This document shows positions 15,788-24,243 of a stretch of DNA of 44,733 nt, one piece after another. Location: positions 1 to 44,733 of the forward strand of contig CAYYFX010000023.1 of assembly GCA_964471155.1 (NCBI GenBank), in the 5' to 3' direction. A program made the translations under genes and the position numbers. The DNA is from CAYYFX01 sp964471155 (GTDB lineage Bacteria; ARS69). The notes under the pieces were generated by a model. The model had not been told where the DNA came from and searched no databases. It saw only the letters and a program-made list of their open reading frames with translations. Within the stretch, counting starts at the first letter, position 1, and each line of letters begins with the position of its first letter.

Positions 15788-17947
15788 CTACGCCTCCACG
15801 ACGCCGCCGCTGCCCGTGCGGGACAGCTCCGCGTACAACCCGCCCTTCCGCACCAGCTCGTCGTGCCGCCCGCGCTCCACGATGCGGCCGTGGTCCATCA
15901 CCACGATGAGATCCGAGTCCACGATGGTGGACAGCCGGTGCGCGATCACGATGCGCGTGCCGCCGATGGCGCGCAGGCTCTCGTAGACCTTGCGCTCGGA
16001 GCGCGTGTCCAGGTGGCTCGTGGCCTCGTCCAGCACGAGGATGGGCGGGCGCCGCAGCAGCGCCCGCGCGATGGCGATGCGCTGCCGCTGGCCGCCGGAG
16101 AGGTTCGACCCGGTGGAGGCCAGCGGCGTCTCGTAGCCCAGCGGCATCTCCGCGATCTCCGCCTCGAGATCCGCCAGGCGCGCCGCCTCCGCGATCTCGT
16201 CGAGGGCGGCGTCCAGGTCCGCCATGGCGATGTTCGCGCGGATCGTGGCGCCGAACAGGAACGGATGCTGCGGCACGAAGCCGAGCTGCCGGCGCAGGGA
16301 CGTGAGGTCCCGGCCGGAGAGGTCCTCGCCGTCGAAGAGGATCCGTCCCTCCGTGGGCACGTACAGGGCCGCGAGCAGCCGCGCGATCGTGGACTTCCCG
16401 GACCCGGACGGGCCCACGATGGCCACCTGCGATCCCGGCGCGATCTCGAGATCCACGTCCCGCACGGCCCACGGCGCGCGGTCCCCGTAGCGGAAGGACA
16501 GCCCCTCGATCCGCACGCCGCCCTGCAGCGCCGGGGCCGCGGGCCGGCGCTCGGGCTGCTCGGGCTCCTGGCGCATCACGTCGTCCACGCGCTCCACCGT
16601 GCTGGAGAGGTGCTGCAGCTCCAGCCCCGTGGCCACGAGCGACCCGAGCGGGCGCAGGAACCCGGCGGCCAGCGCGGACATCGCCAGCATCGTCCCGAGC
16701 GAGAGGTTCCCCTCCAGCACCAGCGACGTGCCGTACGCGAGCACCACGAGCGGCGACGCCAGCTCGAGCGCGTACAGCAGCGAATCCACCACCGCGGAGA
16801 GCCGCCCGCGGCGGATGGACACGTTCAGCACGTCCACGAAGAGATTCGACCAGATCTCCGCCGAGCGCCGCTCCGCGCCGGAGGTCTTCAGCGTCTCGAT
16901 CCCCTCGATCATCTGCACCTGGTAGTTCGACATCTCGGCCATCGCCTGCAGCGACTCCCCGACCAGCACGCGATACCGCCGCCGCGTGACCAGGAAGACG
17001 CCCACGCGCAACAGCCCCAGCGTCACGACCACGAGCCCGAGCGTGACGTGCGTGAGGAAGATCACCACGAGGTAGCCGGCCACGAGCAGCCCGTCCAGGA
17101 GCCCGGACATCACGCCCGCGGTGAGCAGCTCGCGGATCGTGGCGTTCGAGTTGAGGCGCATCATGAGGTCGCCGGTCTGCCGGAGCTGGAAGAACGGGAA
17201 CGGCAACCGCAGCAGGTGCTCCAGGAAGCCGGTGGTCATCTGCAGGTCCAGGTGCGTGCGCAAGGCGAGCAGCAGGTGCGCGCGCACCCACGACGTGAGG
17301 AAGGCGTACACCGCCACCATCGCCACCCCGGCGGACAGGACGCCGAGCAGGGAGAAGTCCTGCCGCGGCACGATGCGGTCCACCACGGTGCCCATGGCCA
17401 GCGGCATCGCCATGGCCAGCACCTGCAGCAGCAGGGACGCCGCCACCGCGCGGCCCAGGAGCCCGGAGTGCGCCGCCAGCCGGCGCCCGTAGGCGGCGAG
17501 GTGGCCTTCGCCCCGGCGCCCGGTCTCGAACTCCTCCGCCGGCTCGAACAGGAGCGCCACGCCGGTGAACGACTTCCCCATCTCCTCCAGGCGCACGAAC
17601 CGGCCGCCGCCGTCCGGATCCACGACGTCCACGCCGCCGCGACGATGCCGCTCCAGCACCACGAAGTGGCTCATGCGCCAGTGCAGGATCGTGGCCGGCG
17701 GCAGGACGTCCAGATCCTCGAGGTCGAGCCGCACCGCCCGCCCGCGCAGCCCGAAGGTGCGGGCCACCTCCAGGAGGTCGTACGCGGAGGAGCCTTCCCG
17801 GCCGGCGCCGAGCCGGTCGCGGATGTCGTCCAGCGAGACGTGCCGGCCGTGGTAGCGCAGCACCATGGCGAGGCACGCCGGGCCGCAGTCGGTCATGTGG
17901 AGCTGCTGCACGTAGGGCACGCGGCGGTGGCCGAGTCCGAACATCAC
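15788..17947 (-). CDS. lanT: Peptidase-containing ABC transporter (LanT; C39 peptidase, membrane domain, ATPase)
   Basis: The 719-residue protein exports the modified peptide and removes its leader. The N-terminal C39 peptidase has Q15, C21 (TDCGPACLAMV), H94 (WRMSHFVVLE) and D110 (VVDPDGG), so the protease looks active. An ABC transmembrane domain (about 150-450) follows, then the ATPase with Walker A GPSGSGKST, the signature LSGGQRQRIAIARALL, and Walker B ILVLDEATSHLD. It starts at GTG 17947, overlapping the adaptor's stop. An ATG 3 bases on is also possible. Last gene of the minus-strand lan operon, it converges on lanC. Its peptidase fits the EGA cleavage site of the precursor. Confidence 0.95.
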   Translation of the reverse strand: MMFGLGHRRVPYVQQLHMTDCGPACLAMVLRYHGRHVSLDDIRDRLGAGREGSSAYDLLEVARTFGLRGRAVRLDLEDLDVLPPATILHWRMSHFVVLERHRRGGVDVVDPDGGGRFVRLEEMGKSFTGVALLFEPAEEFETGRRGEGHLAAYGRRLAAHSGLLGRAVAASLLLQVLAMAMPLAMGTVVDRIVPRQDFSLLGVLSAGVAMVAVYAFLTSWVRAHLLLALRTHLDLQMTTGFLEHLLRLPFPFFQLRQTGDLMMRLNSNATIRELLTAGVMSGLLDGLLVAGYLVVIFLTHVTLGLVVVTLGLLRVGVFLVTRRRYRVLVGESLQAMAEMSNYQVQMIEGIETLKTSGAERRSAEIWSNLFVDVLNVSIRRGRLSAVVDSLLYALELASPLVVLAYGTSLVLEGNLSLGTMLAMSALAAGFLRPLGSLVATGLELQHLSSTVERVDDVMRQEPEQPERRPAAPALQGGVRIEGLSFRYGDRAPWAVRDVDLEIAPGSQVAIVGPSGSGKSTIARLLAALYVPTEGRILFDGEDLSGRDLTSLRRQLGFVPQHPFLFGATIRANIAMADLDAALDEIAEAARLADLEAEIAEMPLGYETPLASTGSNLSGGQRQRIAIARALLRRPPILVLDEATSHLDTRSERKVYESLRAIGGTRIVIAHRLSTIVDSDLIVVMDHGRIVERGRHDELVRKGGLYAELSRTGSGGVVEA

Positions 17948-18501
17948 CGCGTCCCTTCGGGCAGCAGGGACGCGAGGAGCGTTTGGCGTCCCACGCGCAC
18001 TTCCACGACGCCGGTCGCGCCGGGGACGGCCGCGGGCGGGGGATCGGGAAGCGCGACGCGGACGGGAACGCTCGGTCCCCGGAGGTCGAGGAGATCGGCG
18101 GCCGCGCCGAGGCGCTCACGCACGGCGGCCGGGCTGACGATCTCCTCCGGCACGGCGTCCACGCGCGCGCGGATCGGCGCGCCCGTGCCGTCCAGGCGCA
18201 CGAGCAGGTCCTGCCCGGGCGCGAGCAGCGGGCGCGCGGACGCGGGGAGGAACGCGGCCACCTCGCGCCGCCCGTCCTGCGTCACGACCACGGCGCTGCC
18301 GCCCACCCACTGGTCCACGCGCGCCATCGTCACGAACAGGAGCCCGCCGAGCGCCGTGGCCGCGATCACCCGGAACAGCCACGACGACCACGCCGGCGAG
18401 ATGCGCAGGAGCTGCCCGCGCGTGCGCGCCCGCAGGTAGTCCTCGACCGCCTCCTCCCGGAAGAGGTCGTCACGGGCCGGCGGGCGCGGCGCTTCCGTCA
18501 C
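17944..18501 (-). CDS. Short HlyD-like membrane fusion protein
   Basis: The 185-residue protein has a cytoplasmic N-terminus (DDLFREEAVEDYLRAR), one membrane segment (LFRVIAATALGGLLFVTMARVD, about 48-69), and a periplasmic part with the biotinyl-lipoyl-like beta motif (VVTQDGRREVAAFLPASARPL). It lacks the long coiled-coil hairpin of full HlyD proteins, so it is a compact adaptor. It likely helps LanT move the peptide across the envelope. The GTG start at 18501 overlaps the lanB stop, and its stop overlaps lanT, so all three are translationally coupled. Confidence 0.75.
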   Translation of the reverse strand: MTEAPRPPARDDLFREEAVEDYLRARTRGQLLRISPAWSSWLFRVIAATALGGLLFVTMARVDQWVGGSAVVVTQDGRREVAAFLPASARPLLAPGQDLLVRLDGTGAPIRARVDAVPEEIVSPAAVRERLGAAADLLDLRGPSVPVRVALPDPPPAAVPGATGVVEVRVGRQTLLASLLPEGTR

Positions 18502-21500
18502 GGCGCCGCCACCTCCGCCTGCGCGCGGCTGCGCGCGAGGCGCGATGCGTACGTCTTCTCCAGGAAGCGGTACAGCACCATCTCCTGCGCGCGGTTCGCG
18601 GAGCGCAGCACGCGGTTCGCGTGCATGTGCAGCAGGCTCACGGCCACGTCGGCGAGCGGCACGGTCAGCGCGTCCCGGGCCGAGAGCGTGCGCAGGACCG
18701 AGCACGCCTCGCGGCCCGCCTCGGTGCGTGCGCGCAGGAGATCGTACCCCGCGCCGAGCGCCGCCGCCGCGTCGCCGCGCTCGTCCAGCAGCTCCTCCAG
18801 CGCGCGACGCTCCTCGCGGTACCTCCCGCGCAGCCGCTGGCGGAGCTCCGAGTCCAGCCGGAACTCCGCGCCGTACATCCCCGCCAGCGACTCCATCAGC
18901 GTGCGCCGCCCCGCGAGGTCGAACCCCAGGTCCGCGAGCAGCCGGTCCATGCCGACGAACGCGAAGCGCCAGCGCGCGTCCAGGCCCGCGTCGCCCGCCG
19001 CGTCCCCGACGAACGCCGCCGCCGCGGCGCTGTCCGCGTGGAACAGCGTCTCGCACGGCTCCATCGCCGCGTCCCCGCCGTACCGCTGCACCTCGCGCAC
19101 GTAGGTGTCGAGCTGGACGCGGTGCAGCCGGCCGTCCGCCACGAGCGCGTCCGTGGCGGCGTGCAGCGCGGGGATCGCCTCGCGCACCAGGCGCTCCGGA
19201 TCCCCGTGGAGCCGCAGGCGCAGGTGCCAGTCCGGATCGCCGTACCGCAGGAAGAACCACTTCGTCACCGCGCCGGCCCCGCGCAGGGACTCCGCCAGGG
19301 GCGCCGCCACCTCCGTCAACACGCGGTCCACGAGCGCCGGCCCCGCGTACAGCTTCGCCATCAGCCACTCGGAGCCGGGCGGGAAGGCGTGGCGGATCGG
19401 GGCGGCCGACGCGCGCACGGCCACGGCGGCCGGCGCGGGCACCGTCCCCGCCGCCGCCGCCACTCCCGTCGCCGCTCTCGCCGGCCGCACGACCGGCACG
19501 ATGATCTCGTTCGTGAAGCGCCCCTCCGGCGCCTCCGCGACGTCGATCCCGGCGCCGGGCAGCAGCTCCTGCAGCGCGATCCCGTCGCGCCCGCGCAGCT
19601 CGTCCACGAACGACGCGACCGACAACGGGTTGTCCAGATCCACGGGCAGCACGTTGTCGGAGTCCACGAGCCCGACGAACCGCGGCAGCCCCCGTCGCGC
19701 GCGCCACGCCTGCACCGCGCGGAACGCGGCGTGCCCCGCATGCCGCCGCAGCGTCTCCAGCTCGTCCTTGCGCGCGTTCCACGTGGCGCGGCTGAGCACG
19801 ATGCGGCCGAAGCGCACGCGCGGCAGCCGCGGCCGGCTCTCCATCGGGCCCCACGCCCACATCACGCCCTCCACGCGCCCCTCGGACTGCAGCACGGAGA
19901 GGAACCGGTACACGCCGAGGCTGCGCCACATCGTGTTGTGCGCGGAGGTGAGGCGCGGGCGCACCTCGCAGCCGAGCCGGCGCGAGCGCAGCATCACGCG
20001 CCCGCGGTGCAGGCGGATCGTGAGGTCGTCGATGCGCAGCGTGCGCTCCGGTGCCGCGCCGGAGCCGCCGAGGTACGCCAGTTCCCATTCGCGCAGCAGC
20101 GGCCGCGCCAGGATGTTCCCCGTGCGTCCCTCCGGCAGGTGCACGATCTCGAAGTAGCGCACGTCCGGTTCCAGCGCCTCCTCCTCGCGCAGGTGCGCCT
20201 CCACGCCCGCGCGCAGCTCCGGATCGCCGTGGCAGAAGCGGCCCAGCAGGCGCACGCCGGACGGGCCGGCGGCGTTGTCCAGCGCGGCGCGCGGCGCGTC
20301 CGGGTCGCGCGGATCCGGCGCCAGGAGCGTGGCCATCACCGCGAAGGCGTCGGCCAGCGCCGGCCCGTTCTCCTCGCGGAAGCGCGCCACGTCCGCGGGC
20401 GTCAGCACGACCTCGTCCGCGCCCGACTCCACCGCCTCGGACACCTTCCACTCCAGGAACCTCCCGCGCGCCCCCCACGTCACCCGCTCCTCCTGCTCCG
20501 CCGCGGGGAACGGCAGCCCCGCGAGGAGCGGCGACGGGTCCGCGCCCGGCCCGGAGCCCGCGCCGAACCCGATGCCGATCTCCTCGTCCAGCACCTCCAC
20601 GAGCGGGACCTCGCGGTCGCCGTAGCGCTCCTCGAAGGTGCGGCGGAACTCCGCCAGCGGATCCACGCGCTTGCCGAAGAGGTCCACCAGCACCTGCACC
20701 GCGCGCAGCAGCTCGTCCACGAGGTCCGCGGCCACCGTCACCTCGACCGCGGGCTTCACGAGATCCACCTGCACGAAGCGCGACGCGTCCACCGGCGCCA
20801 GGACCTCCAGCGGCGTCGCGAGCGCACGGTACCGCGCGGGGTCCGCGCCCGGACCTTCGGCGTCCATGTCGACCAGCGCATCCCGCGCCGCCTCCAGCCG
20901 CGCGCGCGCGTCGCCGGCCGCGCCGCTCGCCGCGAGCCGCGCGATGAGGTCGTCCACGGACTCCGGCCCCGTCACCACGGGCCCCAGCTCCGGCACGAGG
21001 AGCTGCGCCTCCACCAGCTCGTCCACGAAACCGCGCGCGGCCGCCAGCGGGATGTCGTCGTCCGCGATCGCCGCCGCGATCTCCGGCAGCCTCGCCCCGC
21101 CCTTCGCCCGCTCGAGCGCGATCGCGATCGCCTCGTTCGGCTCGACGTCCACGAGGAAGTACGCGCGACGCCCGCTCACCTTGCGGGCCTCGGCGTAGCG
21201 CAGCGTGCCGCCCGCCGCGTACAGGCTCGTGTTCGGCGCGAAGGGGACGCGTTCGCGCACGCCGGGGTCCGCGGCCAGCCGCTCCACGACGTCGAACAGG
21301 AAGTCCATGTCCAGCCGTGTGTGCCGCACCGCGGCGCCGCGATCCAGCAGCGCCAGCCGGGTCTCCCGCGCGATCCGCCCCACCGTGTTCCCGGCGAAGA
21401 GCCCGAACGGCGTGCAGCGCACCGCCATGCGCGACACGTACTTCACGAGGCCGGTCTCGACGCCGCGGCCGTTGTCGCTGTCGGGGTCGTCGCGCCACGC

Positions 21501-21734
21501 GGCGATCCGCTCGTCCAGGGACGGCGACGCCAGCCACACGGCCTCGCGCACCACCGGGTCGTCCAGGAGCGCGCGCAGCCGCGCCCGCGCCCGCGCCGTG
21601 TCCCGGGCCCATGCCGCGGCATCCTCCGGCGCCCGCGCGGCCCGGAGGCCGCGGGCCCAGCCCTCGAACGCGGAGAACGGCAGCAGCGGCGTGCGGAGCG
21701 CGACGAAGCCGGAGGGGACGGCGGGCGCGGTCAG
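18498..21734 (-). CDS. lanB: Full-length class I lanthipeptide dehydratase (LanB), probable CTG start
   Basis: LanB dehydrates Ser/Thr of the precursor using glutamyl-tRNA. Read from CTG at 21734 the protein has 1078 residues, normal for the family. The N-terminal glutamylation domain shows GFVALRTPLLPF, KYVSRMAVRCTPFGLFAG and ARPLLREWELAYL. The C-terminal elimination domain shows LMAKLY, KWFFLRYGDPDWHLRLRLHG and YVREVQRYGG. The first ATG/GTG/TTG in frame (GTG at 21554) would remove about 60 residues that match the family start. CTG at 21734 has GGGAG six bases upstream and is the only near-standard start codon between the promoter and that motif. It is coupled to the adaptor and lanT downstream. 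Both catalytic halves are present in one chain. Confidence 0.92.
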   Translation of the reverse strand: MTAPAVPSGFVALRTPLLPFSAFEGWARGLRAARAPEDAAAWARDTARARARLRALLDDPVVREAVWLASPSLDERIAAWRDDPDSDNGRGVETGLVKYVSRMAVRCTPFGLFAGNTVGRIARETRLALLDRGAAVRHTRLDMDFLFDVVERLAADPGVRERVPFAPNTSLYAAGGTLRYAEARKVSGRRAYFLVDVEPNEAIAIALERAKGGARLPEIAAAIADDDIPLAAARGFVDELVEAQLLVPELGPVVTGPESVDDLIARLAASGAAGDARARLEAARDALVDMDAEGPGADPARYRALATPLEVLAPVDASRFVQVDLVKPAVEVTVAADLVDELLRAVQVLVDLFGKRVDPLAEFRRTFEERYGDREVPLVEVLDEEIGIGFGAGSGPGADPSPLLAGLPFPAAEQEERVTWGARGRFLEWKVSEAVESGADEVVLTPADVARFREENGPALADAFAVMATLLAPDPRDPDAPRAALDNAAGPSGVRLLGRFCHGDPELRAGVEAHLREEEALEPDVRYFEIVHLPEGRTGNILARPLLREWELAYLGGSGAAPERTLRIDDLTIRLHRGRVMLRSRRLGCEVRPRLTSAHNTMWRSLGVYRFLSVLQSEGRVEGVMWAWGPMESRPRLPRVRFGRIVLSRATWNARKDELETLRRHAGHAAFRAVQAWRARRGLPRFVGLVDSDNVLPVDLDNPLSVASFVDELRGRDGIALQELLPGAGIDVAEAPEGRFTNEIIVPVVRPARAATGVAAAAGTVPAPAAVAVRASAAPIRHAFPPGSEWLMAKLYAGPALVDRVLTEVAAPLAESLRGAGAVTKWFFLRYGDPDWHLRLRLHGDPERLVREAIPALHAATDALVADGRLHRVQLDTYVREVQRYGGDAAMEPCETLFHADSAAAAAFVGDAAGDAGLDARWRFAFVGMDRLLADLGFDLAGRRTLMESLAGMYGAEFRLDSELRQRLRGRYREERRALEELLDERGDAAAALGAGYDLLRARTEAGREACSVLRTLSARDALTVPLADVAVSLLHMHANRVLRSANRAQEMVLYRFLEKTYASRLARSRAQAEVAAP

Positions 21735-21764
21735 GGCGGACTCCCGGAAGGGGGCGAAACGGGA

Positions 21765-21793
21765 AGTCTCGCGAGGGCGCGCGCCCGGGTCAA
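21765..21793 (-). promoter_or_regulatory. Probable promoter of the lanB operon
   Basis: On the minus strand TTGACC (21793-21788) is followed after 17 bases by GAGACT (21770-21765). The -35 is good, the -10 weak. The start point near 21758 would leave CTG at 21734 as the first plausible start in the transcript, which agrees with the length of LanB. Confidence 0.4.
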
Positions 21794-21866
21794 GCCGCCG
21801 CGCGGCGCGGTGGTGTCCCCCGACGCCACCGCGGCGCGGCCGGGCGCGCTCATCCCCGGCCCGCCG

Positions 21867-22544
21867 TCAGCGCATCGCCGGGAAGTTCTCCCGGTACGCC
21901 TCCTGGAACTTCTCCAGCATCCAGGCGCCGCGCAGCCTCGAGGCGAAGGCGTTGTACGCGTGCGTGTTCCGGGCCAGCGCGGCCTGCTCCGGCGTGGGCG
22001 GGGGATTGAGCACGGAGTCCGCCGGCGCGCTGCCGGCGCGGGCGGCCGCCACGTAGGCCGCGGCCGAGCGCGTGCTCCAGAAGGCCGCGAGCGCGCCCTC
22101 CACGTCCTTCGGCGCGGACCCGGTTCCGGGCGCGGGCGGCGGACGGAGGAACACGGTGCCGGGCGACCCGGCGACGGGCGGTCGCGCCGGACGCGCCGCC
22201 GACGACGCCGGGGGAGGCGCGGGCGGGCCCGCGGGCGACGCCGGGCTCCCGAAGGTCCCGGCCGCCGGAGCAGCGGCCGGGGCCGCGGCCGGACCAGTGG
22301 CCGGAGCCGCGACCGGCGCCACCGCCGCGGGCGGAGCCGGGCTCCCCGCGAGGGGCCACGCCGCCTCCCGGCCCGCCGTGAGGTCCACCGGCACGAACCG
22401 CCCCCGCTCGCGCAGCACCGTCACGTGCGGCCACAGCAGCACGGCCGCCGCCGCATGCACGGCGAGCGCCGCCAGCAGCGGGGCCGCCCGGGGCAAGGGC
22501 GGCGACGCGATCCACGGGATCCGGAGGGTTCGGGACACGGGCAT
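21867..22544 (-). CDS. Pro/Ala-rich single-pass membrane protein of unknown function
   Basis: This 225-residue protein is not recognised as a named family. It has one membrane segment near the N-terminus (AAPLLAALAVHAAAAVLLW, about 20-38). A low-complexity Pro/Ala/Gly linker follows (about 65-150), then a C-terminal segment of charged/helical character (EGALAAFWSTRSAAAYVAAA, AYNAFASRLRGAWMLEKFQE). This plan resembles TonB-like or cell-envelope linker proteins, but no TonB C-terminal domain is clear. It starts at the ATG at 22544 and ends 132 bases before lanB on the same strand. A promoter-like sequence lies between, so it may or may not belong to the lan operon. Confidence 0.65.
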   Translation of the reverse strand: MPVSRTLRIPWIASPPLPRAAPLLAALAVHAAAAVLLWPHVTVLRERGRFVPVDLTAGREAAWPLAGSPAPPAAVAPVAAPATGPAAAPAAAPAAGTFGSPASPAGPPAPPPASSAARPARPPVAGSPGTVFLRPPPAPGTGSAPKDVEGALAAFWSTRSAAAYVAAARAGSAPADSVLNPPPTPEQAALARNTHAYNAFASRLRGAWMLEKFQEAYRENFPAMR

Positions 22545-22609
22545 CCTGCACGGGGGCGCCGGGGAGGGTCGTCCGAGAATACGCGCTCAACGACCGCGGC
22601 GGGAGTGCG

Positions 22610-22615
22610 TACAAT
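22610..22615 (+). promoter_or_regulatory. -10 element (TACAAT) 7 bases before an ATG of the KDPG aldolase gene
   Basis: TACAAT is a good -10, and the ATG at 22623 follows after 7 bases, where transcription would start. This suggests a leaderless mRNA. Alternatively the ATG at 22614, overlapping the element, could use GGGAG at 22601-22605. Confidence 0.4.
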
Positions 22616-23285
22616 GCGGGCGATGGACTCTTCCGCCCCCATCCGGCGCACGCTCCTCGACTGCCTGGACGACGGCGTCTTCCTCGCCGTCCGTCTCTCC
22701 GGCGACGCCCCGCTCGTGGACGCCTGTCGCGCGGCCGTCCGCGGCGGACTGAAGCTGCTGGAGATCACGCTCACCACCCCCGGTGCGTTGGACGCGATCC
22801 GGGAGCTCTCGAACGAACGCGGCGCGATCGTGGGCGCGGGGACCGTACTCACCGTGCAGGATGCGCGCGACGTGGCCGCGGCGGGCGCGCGCTTCGCCAT
22901 GTCCCCGGTGTTCGATCCGGCGGTGATCGCGGAGGCGCACCGCCTCGGCCTGCTCGCGATCCCCGGCGCCGGCTCGGCCACGGAGATCCTGGCCGCGCAC
23001 CGCGCGGGCGCGCATCTGGTGAAGGTGTTCCCGTCCGGACCGCTCGGCGGCCCGGAGTTCCTCCGCAAGATCCGCGGGCCGCTCCCGGATATCCCGCTCG
23101 TGCCCACCTCCGGTCCCGACGCCGCGAACCTGGCCGGGTACGTGGCCGCGGGCGCCGTGGCGGTGGGCGTGGGCAGCGAGGTCTTCACGCCCGGCTTCAC
23201 GACCGACTCCGTGGAGGCCGCCGCCCGGCGTCTCCGCGATGCGATGGACCACGCCCGCGGCGTCGTGCGCCGCGGCGGCACCTGA
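22614..23285 (+). CDS. eda: KDPG/KHG aldolase (2-dehydro-3-deoxyphosphogluconate aldolase)
   Basis: The enzyme cleaves 2-keto-3-deoxy-6-phosphogluconate to pyruvate and glyceraldehyde-3-phosphate in the Entner-Doudoroff or hexuronate pathways. The class I aldolase barrel of about 220 residues shows LKLLEITLTTPGAL with the catalytic Glu, GAIVGAGTVLT, FAMSPVFDP, and HLVKVFPSGPLGG with the Schiff-base Lys, then LVPTSGPDA and GVGSE. The start may be the ATG at 22614 (used here, MRAMDSS) or the ATG at 22623. No other ED gene is adjacent. It is followed within 28 bases by the LolA-like gene on the same strand. Confidence 0.93.
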   Translation: MRAMDSSAPIRRTLLDCLDDGVFLAVRLSGDAPLVDACRAAVRGGLKLLEITLTTPGALDAIRELSNERGAIVGAGTVLTVQDARDVAAAGARFAMSPVFDPAVIAEAHRLGLLAIPGAGSATEILAAHRAGAHLVKVFPSGPLGGPEFLRKIRGPLPDIPLVPTSGPDAANLAGYVAAGAVAVGVGSEVFTPGFTTDSVEAAARRLRDAMDHARGVVRRGGT

Positions 23286-23313
23286 CGCCTTCCCGTTGCC
23301 ACGAGGTGACCCG

Positions 23314-24162
23314 ATGCGAACGATCCTGACCCTGGCCGTCCTCCTCGCCACGCCGCTCGCGGCGCCCGCCTACGACATCGAGCAGCTCCGGAAGGACGCC
23401 CGCGCGTTCCACGACGGCATGATGAAGAAGGTCGTCGACATCACGATGGTGCAGGAGGCCGAGTTCACCGCGCCCGGTCGCGACGGCGCCGGCACCATGA
23501 AGTCCACGATGTACCGCAAGGGCGACCGCTGGCGCACCGAGGGCATGATGTCGATGGGCGGCCAGGGCGCCATCGACACCGTCACGCTGTTCGACGGCAC
23601 GGACATCTGGACCGTGGCCATGGGCATGAAGACGAAGATCCCGGCCGACCAGGTCCAGGGCCAGGCCATGGCGTCCTACTGGACCGAGCCCGCGCCCGGC
23701 TCGAGGATCACGGGACAGGACAAGGTGAACGGGCGCGATTGCTGGATCGTGCAGGGCCCGGACGTCCCGGAGAGCTCCATGACGGACATGGGCCCCACCC
23801 TCACCTGGATCGACAAGAAGATCTTCATCGGGGTGCAGACGGAGACGAGGATGTCCGGCAAGACGGTGCGGACCACGTTCTCCGACTTCCGCACGGTGGA
23901 CGGCTACGACCTGCCCCACCGGATCGACGTGTTCTCCGACGGCAAGCCCACGATGACCTCGAGGATCGTGAAGCTGGAGACGAACCGGAAGCTCTCCGAC
24001 GACCTGTTCGATCCCGCGAAGCTCGCCGGCAGCGGGATGCCGGGCATGACCCCGGGCGGCATGCCGGGTATGCCGAGCCAGGCGGACATGGACGCCATCA
24101 TGAAGCAGGCCGAGGCGATGAAGAAGCAGATGGAGGCCATGCAGAAGCAGCAGGGCAAGTAG
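23314..24162 (+). CDS. Secreted LolA-like / DUF4412-type protein with Met/Gln-rich tail
   Basis: The 282-residue protein has a signal peptide (MRTILTLAVLLATPLAAPAYD). Its beta-rich body resembles outer-membrane lipoprotein-sorting or DUF4412-like proteins (TMYRKGDRWRTEG, VTLFDGTDIWTVAMGMKTKI, GRDCWIVQGPD, TLTWIDKKIFIGVQTET, RTTFSDFRTVDGYDLPHRI). The C-terminus is low in complexity, Gly/Met/Pro then Met/Gln/Lys (MPGMTPGGMPGMPS, MKKQMEAMQKQQGK), perhaps a flexible or helical tail. The start is the ATG at 23314 after GAGGTG. It may bind a hydrophobic ligand in the periplasm; the ligand is unknown. A strong hairpin follows the gene. Confidence 0.82.
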   Translation: MRTILTLAVLLATPLAAPAYDIEQLRKDARAFHDGMMKKVVDITMVQEAEFTAPGRDGAGTMKSTMYRKGDRWRTEGMMSMGGQGAIDTVTLFDGTDIWTVAMGMKTKIPADQVQGQAMASYWTEPAPGSRITGQDKVNGRDCWIVQGPDVPESSMTDMGPTLTWIDKKIFIGVQTETRMSGKTVRTTFSDFRTVDGYDLPHRIDVFSDGKPTMTSRIVKLETNRKLSDDLFDPAKLAGSGMPGMTPGGMPGMPSQADMDAIMKQAEAMKKQMEAMQKQQGK

Positions 24163-24182
24163 CCGCGGCCCGGAGACGCGAC

Positions 24183-24215
24183 GACCCGCGCCGGGAGGGA
24201 GTTCCGGCGCGGGTC
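24183..24215. terminator. Bidirectional hairpin between convergent genes
   Basis: gacccgcgccgg and ccggcgcgggtc form a perfect 12-bp stem around a 9-base loop, 20 bases after the LolA-like stop and 29 before the receiver gene's stop. It lacks a T-run on either strand but is well placed to end both transcripts. Confidence 0.6.
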
Positions 24216-24243
24216 CGCTCGTCGGGACGCAATCGCGATCGGT

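Noticed and set aside
14462..18439. Plus-strand ORF of 1325 residues over lanC and lanT
   Set aside because: Low-complexity basic translation; the LanC frame and the LanT frame on the other strand explain the region.
21735..21866. Second precursor peptide between the Pro/Ala-rich gene and lanB
   Set aside because: No short frame with a leader-like motif and Cys/Ser/Thr-rich end on either strand.
18621..22600. Plus-strand frame opposite lanB leading into the aldolase
   Set aside because: Only the last part (from 22614) is a real protein; the rest is the shadow of lanB.
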